This document shows positions 56,998-64,000 of a DNA stretch of 64,000 nucleotides, piece by piece. Where the stretch lies: the NCBI GenBank assembly GCA_964655065.1, contig CAZZLC010000020.1, positions 1-64,000 on the forward strand. The letters run 5' to 3'. The stretch's first letter is position 1. Every line of letters begins with the position of its first letter. This DNA is from DRPG01 sp964655065 (GTDB lineage: Bacteria > Myxococcota_A > UBA796 > GCA-2862545). The notes below the pieces were generated by a model. That model was not told where the DNA came from. It saw only the letters and a program-made list of their open reading frames with translations, and made no database searches. The translations under genes and the position numbers were made by a program.

Positions 56998-57858
56998 ATG
57001 CCGGGCTCCTGGCGGGCCACGCCCGCGGACTCGTGCGTCTCGATCCCATCGCACGCGGACGACATCGTCAGGGTCGACCTCCGGACCTGGGTGGCGCGTC
57101 GAGGCACGGGCCTTCGGAACCTCGAAGCGCTCGACCTCTTTGGCGCCCTCCCCGCATCGGTCACCCGACTCTGGGCGTCGCTTCGGGACGGGGAGGGGCC
57201 GGTGGCCCTGTGGGTGAGGGGACTGCCTCCGCCGGCGGAGGCCCCCGCCGGGTCCGAGGCCGGCCGCGGATCGCGACGCTGGCTCGACAGGCTGGCCGGG
57301 CGCCTCGGTACGCTCCGGGCCTACGCCGAGATTCGCGATGGACACCTCTCCCACCACGAGACGGTCCCCAGACCAGCGCTCGGCCACCCGCCACCTTCGG
57401 AGTTCGTGCTCATCCGGTGCCACCGGGGTCGGGCCGATGTCGCCTCGAGCGCGGCGCAGGCGACGGAGGGGACCCTCGAGCTCGGAGCGGGCCCAGACGT
57501 CCACGACTTCGTGGTGGCTCCGGACGAGCGAGGCCGCGAGACGCTCTTGCGCCTCGGTCGGGTCGCGCAGGGCGACCTCCTGATCGAGGGCGACCTGCTC
57601 CTGGTCGACGGGCGGCGGTGCCCGACGACTCGGCGCCCCGCGGTCCCCGCCTTCGACGGAACTGGACGCGTGCTGCAGGTGGCCTACGTGTCCCGCACGT
57701 GGTGGTCCCTCTCGACGTTGCCTGGCGCTCGGTCCTCGATAGTGACGCAGGGTGGCAGGTCAGGATCGAATACGCATCGGCGCCTGGGAGTTCGAGCCGC
57801 GGTCCCGCGAGCTGGTCTGCGACGACTCGACCCGGCCGCTCACCCGACTCGAGAGTGA
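56998..57858 (+). CDS. Unknown protein, 3' end uncertain
   Basis: 286 residues from ATG 56998 with GGGAGGA upstream. Third-position GC is high in this frame over 57000-57650, supporting real coding. Residues about 20-45 (ADDIVRVDLRTWVARRGTGLRNLEALDLFG) and 120-210 look like mixed alpha/beta sequence (SEFVLIRCHRGRADVA, VHDFVVAPDERGRETLLRLG, GDLLIEGDLLLVDGRRC). No family is recognised. After about 57690 the frame loses its codon bias and runs 107 nt into the AfsR-like gene. Another frame there reads VVVPLDVAWRSVLDSDAG, which looks protein-like, so a frameshift or a natural end near 57700-57760 is possible. Confidence 0.5.
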   Translation: MPGSWRATPADSCVSIPSHADDIVRVDLRTWVARRGTGLRNLEALDLFGALPASVTRLWASLRDGEGPVALWVRGLPPPAEAPAGSEAGRGSRRWLDRLAGRLGTLRAYAEIRDGHLSHHETVPRPALGHPPPSEFVLIRCHRGRADVASSAAQATEGTLELGAGPDVHDFVVAPDERGRETLLRLGRVAQGDLLIEGDLLLVDGRRCPTTRRPAVPAFDGTGRVLQVAYVSRTWWSLSTLPGARSSIVTQGGRSGSNTHRRLGVRAAVPRAGLRRLDPAAHPTRE

Positions 57859-60295
57859 CTGCCTCGTCTACCTCGCCCGAAAGGCCCCGCATCTCGTGTC
57901 GCAGCAGGAGCTGCTCCGGGAAGTGTGGGGCTACGCGCCGTCGGTGCGCAGCCGGGCGCCTGCCCACGTCATCGCGCGGCTACGCGCCAAGCTCGACGAG
58001 GCCGGGTCGCGCATCGTCACCATCCGAGGTCGGGGCTATCGCCTCGACGTCTCGCCGGACCCGGCCCTGGTGGGTCGAGCCGCCGAGCTCGTCCAGGTCG
58101 CCGAAGCCGTGGCGAGACACCGCATCGCCACGATTCACGGACCAGGAGGCGTAGGCAAGTCCCGCCTGGCGCGCGTGTACGCACGGCGCGCCGACAACCC
58201 TCTGTGGGTCGGCGTCTCCGGCCTCGGCTCGGTGCGGGCGGTCCTCACCGCCTGCGGCGAGCGGTTGGGGGTGCCGGTGTCCGGCGACGTGGTCGCGGCG
58301 ATCGGCCAGGCGCTTGGCGATCGAGCGTCCAGCCTCCTCGTGATTGACGGAGCGGAGTCGGTGATCGAGGAGCTCACCCCGATTCTCCGACGGTGGCTCG
58401 ACGATGCCTCCGAGCTGTCGGTCCTCGTCACGTCGCGCGTCGTCGTCGACCTCGAGGGCCGGGTGGCGCTCGGCCCCCTCCCCGCCGACGACGCTGCGGA
58501 GCTCTTCGAGCAGCGGGCCAAGGCCGTCGACCAGCAGATCGATCTCGGCGACGACATCGCTGCCATCGTCGAGCGCCTCGACCATCTGCCCTTGGCCATC
58601 GAGCTCGCGGCCGGTCAGCTCCTCGTGCTCGATCCCGACCTCCTCCGCGACCGACTCCTCCGTGACCCGCTGTCGGTTCTGCACGGTCCGCGCCGGTCCC
58701 TCACCGACACCTTCGAGGCCAGCTGGCAGCTGCTCTCCCCGCGCGAGCGAGACGTGCTCGGATTTGTCGCGCAGTTTCCGTCGAGCTGTCCTCGCGACGC
58801 CCTCACCACGACGTTCGGTCCGGAGGTCGACAACGAGCTCGCCGTGCTGGCTCGCAGCTCGCTGTGTCAGCTCCGCGACCAGCGGTGGTCCGTGCTCGAT
58901 CTGACCCGGGAGTTCGTGCTCCCCCGAGCGACCCCCCAGGTGGCCGCCGCCTTCGTGTCATGGTGCGCCGCCGCGGTCCTCCCTCGCTGGCACGCCCTGG
59001 AAGGTCATGGCGAGCGCTGGCCCACCATCGCGGAGGACCAGGCCAGCTGGGAGCGCGCCCTCAACCTCGCCGTCGAGCCCGCCACGCGCGGGTGGTTGGC
59101 CGTCGGCGTAGGTCTCGCGGCGCTGAAGACGCACCTGGATCGCTCGCTGCTGCCGCTGTTGCGGTCGGTGGACCTCGACGCGTGCGAGCCGGTGTGCGCG
59201 GCCCTGGTTCGGCTGCTCGAGACCGGGTTCACGTACCTCACGGGTCACATGGCCGACGCCCAGCCCCCCATTGACGACGCGCTGCGGCGAGCCCGCGACC
59301 TCGGCGCCAGCGACGAGGCCCCACGTCCGGCGCACCAAGCTGCCATCACGGTGGTTCTGCCCCAGGTCTGGACCACGTGGCTGTTCGTTCGGTCCCACCT
59401 GCAGCCCTCTGGCGACTGGATCGACGAAGCGCTGCGCTTCTCGCAGTGGCTGGACGAGCACGACGTCGCTCCGAGGATCCTCGCCTTTGCCAGAGCGCGG
59501 GTGGTCGAGGCGCTGCGGGTCCGGGGCCGGTTCACCGAGGCCTTCGAGGTCGCCCGCCGGGCCTGGTACGACGACCCGCCCGCACCAGGTTTCGGCCGTC
59601 TGGCCACGCTCAACATGCTCCTGCGCTTCTACCTGGACTCCGGGCAGATTCGGTCGTTCTGGCCGGAGCTCCGAGCCGCCTGGGAGGAGATCCGCCACGA
59701 GCCGCAGAAGACGCCGTACCGCGTCGGCTACGACGTTGCCCACGCGCTCTACGTGATGGGGCGGCCCGAGCAGGCCGAGGAGGTCCTGGTCGAGGTCGAA
59801 GCAGGGGCTCGAGCCAACGGCAACGAGCACTATCTCTTCGTCGTGGCCGAGGCCCGCGCCCGTATGGAGCCCGATCCCGAGCGGGCCCGGTCCAAGTGGC
59901 AACACGTCCGGGAGTGGGCCCGCGAGATGGGCGTCGCCGGCTCCGTGGCCCTGGCGACCTGTGCCTTGGCCGAGCTCGCGCACCATCGGGGCGATCTCGC
60001 CGCGGCCCGGGCGGGCTACGAGGAGAGCCTCGCCGATGCCACCGCCGATCCTCCCGCGCTGGCCACACTCGGGCTCGCCCTCGTCCACCACGAGCTCGGT
60101 CGGCCGGACGAAGCGGCGACCGTGCTCGCCGGGCTCGACCTGCGCACGCCGCTCGAGCGACGGCTCGCCGCCCTGGTCGAGGGCGAGCTGCAGGACCGAT
60201 TCGACGACGTTCGAAGCGAGCTGGACCCCGGCTTCTTCCACATCGAGGAGCAGGCCTTGGTCGCTCTCGTCGAGCATCGGCGCTCGGCGTCCTGA
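57752..60295 (+). CDS. AfsR-like regulator: winged helix, AAA/NB-ARC-type ATPase, TPR-like repeats
   Basis: 847 residues. Residues 5-100 form an OmpR-type winged helix (IGAWEFEPRSRELVCDDSTRPLTRLESDCLVYLAR...IRGRGYRLDV) without a receiver domain. A P-loop ATPase follows: Walker A G130-P-G-G-V-G-K-S, Walker B SLLVIDGAE near 200, sensor-like VLVTSR, and the LPLAIELAAG motif of the STAND/NB-ARC class. The C-terminal 450 residues are helical and partly TPR-like (ALAELAHHRGDLAAARAGYEESLADA). STAND regulators of this build bind ATP and a ligand to switch DNA binding. The unknown gene at 56998 just upstream overlaps and may be regulated or co-expressed. The stop lies inside a CTGACC-GG-GGTCAG palindrome shared with the next gene. 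Confidence 0.88.
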   Translation: MAGQDRIRIGAWEFEPRSRELVCDDSTRPLTRLESDCLVYLARKAPHLVSQQELLREVWGYAPSVRSRAPAHVIARLRAKLDEAGSRIVTIRGRGYRLDVSPDPALVGRAAELVQVAEAVARHRIATIHGPGGVGKSRLARVYARRADNPLWVGVSGLGSVRAVLTACGERLGVPVSGDVVAAIGQALGDRASSLLVIDGAESVIEELTPILRRWLDDASELSVLVTSRVVVDLEGRVALGPLPADDAAELFEQRAKAVDQQIDLGDDIAAIVERLDHLPLAIELAAGQLLVLDPDLLRDRLLRDPLSVLHGPRRSLTDTFEASWQLLSPRERDVLGFVAQFPSSCPRDALTTTFGPEVDNELAVLARSSLCQLRDQRWSVLDLTREFVLPRATPQVAAAFVSWCAAAVLPRWHALEGHGERWPTIAEDQASWERALNLAVEPATRGWLAVGVGLAALKTHLDRSLLPLLRSVDLDACEPVCAALVRLLETGFTYLTGHMADAQPPIDDALRRARDLGASDEAPRPAHQAAITVVLPQVWTTWLFVRSHLQPSGDWIDEALRFSQWLDEHDVAPRILAFARARVVEALRVRGRFTEAFEVARRAWYDDPPAPGFGRLATLNMLLRFYLDSGQIRSFWPELRAAWEEIRHEPQKTPYRVGYDVAHALYVMGRPEQAEEVLVEVEAGARANGNEHYLFVVAEARARMEPDPERARSKWQHVREWAREMGVAGSVALATCALAELAHHRGDLAAARAGYEESLADATADPPALATLGLALVHHELGRPDEAATVLAGLDLRTPLERRLAALVEGELQDRFDDVRSELDPGFFHIEEQALVALVEHRRSAS

Positions 60296-60305
60296 CCGGG
60301 GTCAG
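60292..60305. repeat. Short palindrome covering two convergent stop codons
   Basis: CTGACC-GG-GGTCAG contains the TGA of the AfsR-like gene and, on the other strand, the TGA of the DUF2270 gene. Only 6 bp per arm; function doubtful, possibly a minimal stop-region hairpin. Confidence 0.3.
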
Positions 60306-60880
60306 CCCGGCAGCACCGGCCGAGCGGTGGCCGCGACCACCGCCACGCCGAGAACCCCGACCGTCGCGATCCCGATCGCCACCATCCCGGGGATCGGCCC
60401 GACGTGGGCCGCGGTGCCGAGGGTCACGTCCGGAGTGGTGAGGATCTTGAGCCACCACGCCCCGTAGATCGTGACGAAGATCCAGCCGTGATTGCGCTGA
60501 AGCCTCGCTGCCAGAGCGTGCCACAGCGTGATGGGGGCAGTGGGCTCGGCGAGGCTCTCGCTCAGCCGGCGCTCCCAGTCTTCGGGCGCCCGGCCTCCGA
60601 GCTCGGCGGCGAAGAACCCCTGCTCGATCAATCGGACACGAGCCCGGATGAGCTCGAGGTCCTGCAGCCGACGCGCCTCGATGAGGGCAAAGACCGCGGT
60701 GAGCACGGCGGGAAGCAGGAAGACGGCGTGGTGAACGCGCACGTCACCGAGCACGAAGGTCACGATCGCCACGGTGGCCCCGAGTGCCCAGTTCGACGTG
60801 GTGTCGAGGCGAATGCGGTACGCGGTCAGGCGACCAAGCTCGCCGCGGTAGAGGTGGATCAGCGCAGTCGGATTGGTCAT
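60302..60880 (-). CDS. DUF2270 membrane protein
   Basis: 192 residues. Family pattern: HLYRGELGRLTAYRIRLDTTSNWALGATVAIVTFVLGD (about 9-45), HHAVFLLPAVLTAVFALIEARRLQDLELIRARVRLIEQGFFAAEL (about 49-93), and a closing helix pair with HGWIFVTIYGAWWLKILT and MVAIGIATVGVLGVAVVA. Four transmembrane helices with a central cytoplasmic segment are predicted. The function of DUF2270 is not known. It lies 41 nt downstream of the TIR-domain gene on the same strand, almost certainly in one transcript. A TM partner of a TIR protein could act as a membrane effector or sensor; that is inference. Confidence 0.85.
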   Translation of the reverse strand: MTNPTALIHLYRGELGRLTAYRIRLDTTSNWALGATVAIVTFVLGDVRVHHAVFLLPAVLTAVFALIEARRLQDLELIRARVRLIEQGFFAAELGGRAPEDWERRLSESLAEPTAPITLWHALAARLQRNHGWIFVTIYGAWWLKILTTPDVTLGTAAHVGPIPGMVAIGIATVGVLGVAVVAATARPVLPG

Positions 60881-60921
60881 GACCGGGACTTAAGCCAGGC
60901 ACCGGAGAGGTCGAGCGGCCC

Positions 60922-62580
60922 TCAGGGAAGCAAAGGAACGAACCGCAAGCCCGCGAGATCGTCGGGAGGCGGCGGGGGATCGTCGGTCAGGGTGGTCACG
61001 CGTAGATGGCCGTCCCGCACCGCAGCGACCTTCTTGGCCCGTCGCCACTCGAACGCGCAGGCCTCCGATCGCGCGGCCGCCTCCGACCACAGGAGCTGGA
61101 AGACGTCGACCTCGTCGATGGCGGTGCGCACCGCCGAGCGCCAGTCGGGAGCGGTCCGCAGCGCCGCGGTGTCCACCAGGGCGTCGGGCCCCACCGCCTC
61201 GCGCACGGCCCGTAGCCGCTCGACCACCCCGGCCTCGCCGGGGGCCGACGACACGAAGATCCGCTGGTAGAGAGCTCCCGACGCGGTCGCTCGCTCGCCG
61301 TCGCCCTGATCGACGGGCTCGACCTCGCACCGGGCGATCCGCCCAATCTCGATGCCCGCCACCTGCACCGAGACCCGGATCAGCCGGCGCGCCGCCCCGG
61401 GCCACACGTCGAAGGCGTAGCGCACTCGCCGACCCGTCCACGGGGTGGTGATGGCCCGGGGCTCGATGACGACATCGTCGCCGTCGGGCTCGAGGACCAC
61501 GGTGACCGGCGTTCCCTCGCGGATGCCCGCCGCAGACGGGTCCGCGAACACGAGGAAGGTGTCAGCGCGACCCGCACGCGCGCGGCGGGGGTGAAAGGCG
61601 TGGAAGGTGACGGCCTCGGACGAGGCGCCGTCGACGCGAGCCACCTCGTCGAGGGTGGCCTCGAGCCGCTGGGAGAGGGCGGCGAGCCGCGATGGCGGGT
61701 GCTCCGACTCGGGCTCTCGCGGCGCCTCGACCCTGCCGGACGCCGCCTCGTGAGCCGCCCCTTCGCCGGCGGCCTCCGACGACAGGGCAAACGGCGCGAG
61801 GCGAAACTGGCTGACGGTTCGCCCGAGCGAGCGCGCCGCTTCGTCGACCGCCGCCTGAACGCGCCGACCGCTCGCCGAGAGTCGCGACAGCGGGTCCCCC
61901 GGTCCAATGTGCTCCACGAGCCCCGCCTGGAGGCCCTCACGCAGCCGCTGGCGGAGCGCTCGCTCGCTGTGTCGCCGCGAACCCCGCACCGGCGTCGCCG
62001 CCACGTCGGCCTTGACCACCACCTCCACCTCGGCCTCGCGCTCCGTCCCCCCGGGCGGCGTGAACCGCACGACGTCCCACAGGGAGGCCGCGTCCTCGAC
62101 GAGCAGCGCCGAGGTCGTCGACAACAGCGCCCCGTCCTCCATCGCGCGGACGGTCGCCGCTTTGGCGAACCCGGCGAGCCAGGCCTCGCCGGTCTGCGCT
62201 TCGTCGGGCTCCATCCCGGACGCGGCCGCGGCGAGCAAGTCCAGGACTCGATCCTCGGCGGGGATCTCGGTGTCGAGCGCCCAGGCACGGACGAAGCGCT
62301 CCTCGTGGCCCGCCGCACACGCGAGGACGTAGCGCGTACGCACGTCGACACCGTCACCGCCGTCGAGGCCGGGCAGGTGCCAGTCCACCTCGCCCTCGAG
62401 CCGAGCCCCCGGGTCGCCGTGGTGCGAGACCAGCCAGAGCTGGAGCCGCTTGAACGGTGCCCAGCGCCGCGACTCCACGAACTCGTCCCGGCGAGGGTCG
62501 TAGGCCAGCAGCCGCTGGCGGTCCTCGTCGAAGGGAACCTTGGTGCCGACCGTCCTCGCGATGGGTTCGAGCTGCGCCAT
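60922..62580 (-). CDS. TIR-like domain protein, candidate NADase effector or signal protein
   Basis: 552 residues. The C-terminal part from about residue 437 has a TIR layout: YQRIFVSSAP (beta-A), helix, VDTAALRTAPDWRSAVRTAIDEVDVFQLLWSEAAARSEACAFEWRRA, in which Glu511 occupies the position of the catalytic Glu of TIR NADases (S-x-x-C-x-x-E). The segment before it (about 325-430: FHAFHPRRARAGRADTFLVFADPS, VTVVLEPDGDDVVIEP) looks like one or two sandwich domains. The N-terminal 200 residues are unfamiliar (FDEDRQRLLAYDPRRDEFVESRRWAPFKRLQLWLVSHHG). There is no transmembrane helix or signal. It is first gene of a two-gene unit with DUF2270. TIR proteins with extra sensor domains are frequent in bacterial conflict systems. 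Confidence 0.75.
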   Translation of the reverse strand: MAQLEPIARTVGTKVPFDEDRQRLLAYDPRRDEFVESRRWAPFKRLQLWLVSHHGDPGARLEGEVDWHLPGLDGGDGVDVRTRYVLACAAGHEERFVRAWALDTEIPAEDRVLDLLAAAASGMEPDEAQTGEAWLAGFAKAATVRAMEDGALLSTTSALLVEDAASLWDVVRFTPPGGTEREAEVEVVVKADVAATPVRGSRRHSERALRQRLREGLQAGLVEHIGPGDPLSRLSASGRRVQAAVDEAARSLGRTVSQFRLAPFALSSEAAGEGAAHEAASGRVEAPREPESEHPPSRLAALSQRLEATLDEVARVDGASSEAVTFHAFHPRRARAGRADTFLVFADPSAAGIREGTPVTVVLEPDGDDVVIEPRAITTPWTGRRVRYAFDVWPGAARRLIRVSVQVAGIEIGRIARCEVEPVDQGDGERATASGALYQRIFVSSAPGEAGVVERLRAVREAVGPDALVDTAALRTAPDWRSAVRTAIDEVDVFQLLWSEAAARSEACAFEWRRAKKVAAVRDGHLRVTTLTDDPPPPPDDLAGLRFVPLLP

Positions 62581-62752
62581 CCGGTTCCCCTACTCGATCG
62601 CCTGCGACACGTCACACGGCGGTGGACCACGTCCGTGCGCGGGCACTCCGAGACACCCTCGACCGGTGCGGCCAGAGGCCCGAGGTCGGGGCCAGTCCGG
62701 ACTGTGGCCCAGGTGGGGCCTTGCCACGGGGCGACCCCGTTACCCCGATGAC

Positions 62753-64000
62753 GTGGGTGCGTTCCTCTGGCTCGTGATCATCGTGTCGGCCTCCGCGAGC
62801 CGGGGGCTCGAGCCGTGCCCCGTCGGACCGGCACCCGTGGAGCTGGACCTCTCGCCGTGCAGCGAGTGGCGGGTCGACCCGAGCGGGGAGGCCGAGCTCG
62901 ACGAGCTGACCGAGCCCACGGCGTGGCAGCCGAGCTCCGAGCACTCCGCTCAGCTCGGCTACGTGCGCGGCGCCGCCTGGCTGCACGCCGTCGTCGACCT
63001 TCAGCCCGGCCACCCCGATGCCCTCGAGCTCGCCATCGGGGAGCCGCAGACCGATCGCGTCGACGTGTGGGTCGGCCCCTCGCGGCACTCCCTTCGGACG
63101 GGGGAGCGCATCGCCGCCGAGGACGAGACCCGGGCCCGACCGTGGCCCTCCGTCCTGCTCCCCCTCGCCGACGCCTCTCCGGGTCCGCTCGACGTCTGGG
63201 TGCGGGTCGAGAGCACCTCGGTCGTGTCGCTCGACGCCGAGCTCCGGGACCCGATCACCGCCGACCAGCAGCGCGACCGTCAGCGCCGGGGCTTTCATCG
63301 GTTCGAGGGTGTGCTGTGGACGGTGACGGGGCTGTTCGCCGTGTTCGCGCTCGTCGGCCGGGATCGGGTCCTCGGCGCCTTCGTTACGTACTCTGCCTGC
63401 GCGCTTGCCTACCACGTCGCCGTCTCCGCGGGGTTGACCGCTCTGCTGCCCGGCTGGGCGGACACGCCGACCGTCCAGACGTTGGCTACGCTCTGCATCG
63501 CGGCCGGAGTGGTTCACGCCCGGCTCATGCTCGACGCCCTCGCGCTCGACCGGGGGCAGCGCGTGCTCCTCGTCGCCCTCGGCGTGGCCGTGGTGAGCGT
63601 GTGGGTGTTGCCCGTCTTCGTCTCGGCCCCCCTGGCCACCGCGGCAATGGCCACCGGGTCGATCGCGATCGTCGGCGCGTCGGTGTACGGGATCGCCCGC
63701 GGCGCGAGATGGTCCGGCGCGATGCTGGTGGCCTGGCTTCCCTTCGGACTCGTGGTCGTCTCGGCGTTTGCCGCCAACCTGGGGCTGCCCTGCCCCATCC
63801 CCTGGTCCGTCCAGGCTGCGCGGTACGCGTTTGCCTGGCAGTTCGCGGTCACCGCGCTCGCGCTCGCCGTGCGCTTCGCGGAGCACCGCCTCGGGGAGGC
63901 CGCCGCCCAGGCGTCACTCCTGCACGAAGCCGAGCAGCGGCTCGAGGCCCAGCGCGCGCTCGAGGACAACGAGCGCCAGTTGCTGCTGCTGCAGCGACGA
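62753..64000 (+). CDS. 7TMR-DISM receptor, 3' end outside the window
   Basis: At least 416 residues, no stop before the window ends. A signal peptide (FLWLVIIVSASASRG) precedes a 7TMR-DISMED2-like extracellular sandwich (about 20-175: AAWLHAVVDLQPG, DRVDVWVGPS, GPLDVWVRVES). Seven transmembrane helices follow (about 180-375), then the start of a coiled coil (HEAEQRLEAQRALEDNERQLLLLQRR). The missing part probably carries a histidine kinase, GGDEF or similar output domain. The proposed start is GTG 62753, without a clear RBS; a nearby downstream GTG is possible. It is divergent from the TIR gene across 172 nt. Confidence 0.8.
   Translation, partial: MGAFLWLVIIVSASASRGLEPCPVGPAPVELDLSPCSEWRVDPSGEAELDELTEPTAWQPSSEHSAQLGYVRGAAWLHAVVDLQPGHPDALELAIGEPQTDRVDVWVGPSRHSLRTGERIAAEDETRARPWPSVLLPLADASPGPLDVWVRVESTSVVSLDAELRDPITADQQRDRQRRGFHRFEGVLWTVTGLFAVFALVGRDRVLGAFVTYSACALAYHVAVSAGLTALLPGWADTPTVQTLATLCIAAGVVHARLMLDALALDRGQRVLLVALGVAVVSVWVLPVFVSAPLATAAMATGSIAIVGASVYGIARGARWSGAMLVAWLPFGLVVVSAFAANLGLPCPIPWSVQAARYAFAWQFAVTALALAVRFAEHRLGEAAAQASLLHEAEQRLEAQRALEDNERQLLLLQRR

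Noticed and set aside
56919..58154. 411-codon frame starting MGVALRFVDWDSRLAL as an alternative gene before the AfsR-like regulator.
   Set aside because: Most of it (57000-57650) has the wrong third-position bias and Arg/Pro-rich sequence. Only the short stretch near 57690-57760 looks protein-like, which is reported as a possible frameshift instead.

Overview
The window is high-GC DNA (clearly above 65 percent by eye, with strong G/C preference at third codon positions). The content points to a member of the Myxococcota or a related deltaproteobacterial lineage. One protein ends in a MYXO-CTERM-like sorting tail (39786-41471). There are many lipoproteins with calcium-binding MopE-type (DxDxDG, CDGxDNDCDG) or thrombospondin-type-3 repeats. 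DUF1592/DUF1552 partners, a Geobacter-style multihaem lipoprotein and numerous one-off secreted proteins are also typical of these predatory or saprophytic Gram-negatives. No tRNA, rRNA, insertion sequence, phage gene or CRISPR array was seen, so this looks like ordinary chromosome rich in accessory surface genes.

Layout. 149-8332 carries surface lipoproteins, an M32 carboxypeptidase, BioY with an overlapping HTH regulator, and a sulfatase-fold lipoprotein. 8329-9824 is a TetR/SRPBCC pair behind a perfect 18-bp palindrome. 9946-12295 holds an arsR/aquaglyceroporin divergent pair with a perfect 20-bp palindrome between the genes, flanked by a lipoprotein and a glutathione S-transferase. 12370-16510 has a patatin-like phospholipase, a bestrophin-like channel and a metal-type ArsR/His-rich protein pair. 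16685-21075 is an SbcD/SbcC-like (YhaO/YhaN) pair. 21148-33869 is dominated by large secreted repeat proteins (24 TSP3 repeats, LRR-like, beta-helix) with a membrane-fused spermidine-synthase-like enzyme between them. 33948-38373 is a PhoX phosphatase with a dihaem lipoprotein. 38637-47437 mixes metabolism (alcohol dehydrogenase, SDR, sodium/alanine symporter), a MYXO-CTERM propeller protein, a serine hydrolase, a multihaem cytochrome and a sensor kinase.

47439-54522 is a tightly packed minus-strand run of seven genes: lipoprotein, ECF sigma factor, membrane anti-sigma-like protein with a DUF4384-like domain, exported caspase with a barrel-like tail, DUF1592 cytochrome-like lipoprotein, Tat-signal DUF1552 protein, lipoprotein. 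The first four overlap by a few bases each, and I regard this as one of the two most interesting loci. 54576-56864 holds a persulfide dioxygenase-rhodanese fusion and two overlapping 3-methyladenine DNA glycosylases of unrelated folds. 56998-60295 contains an unknown protein and an AfsR-like regulator. 60302-62580 is the other candidate system: a protein with a C-terminal TIR-like domain followed by a DUF2270 membrane protein, suggestive of a defence or stress effector pair. The window ends inside a 7TMR-DISM receptor (62753 onward).

All domain calls come from reading the translated sequence; no database search was possible.
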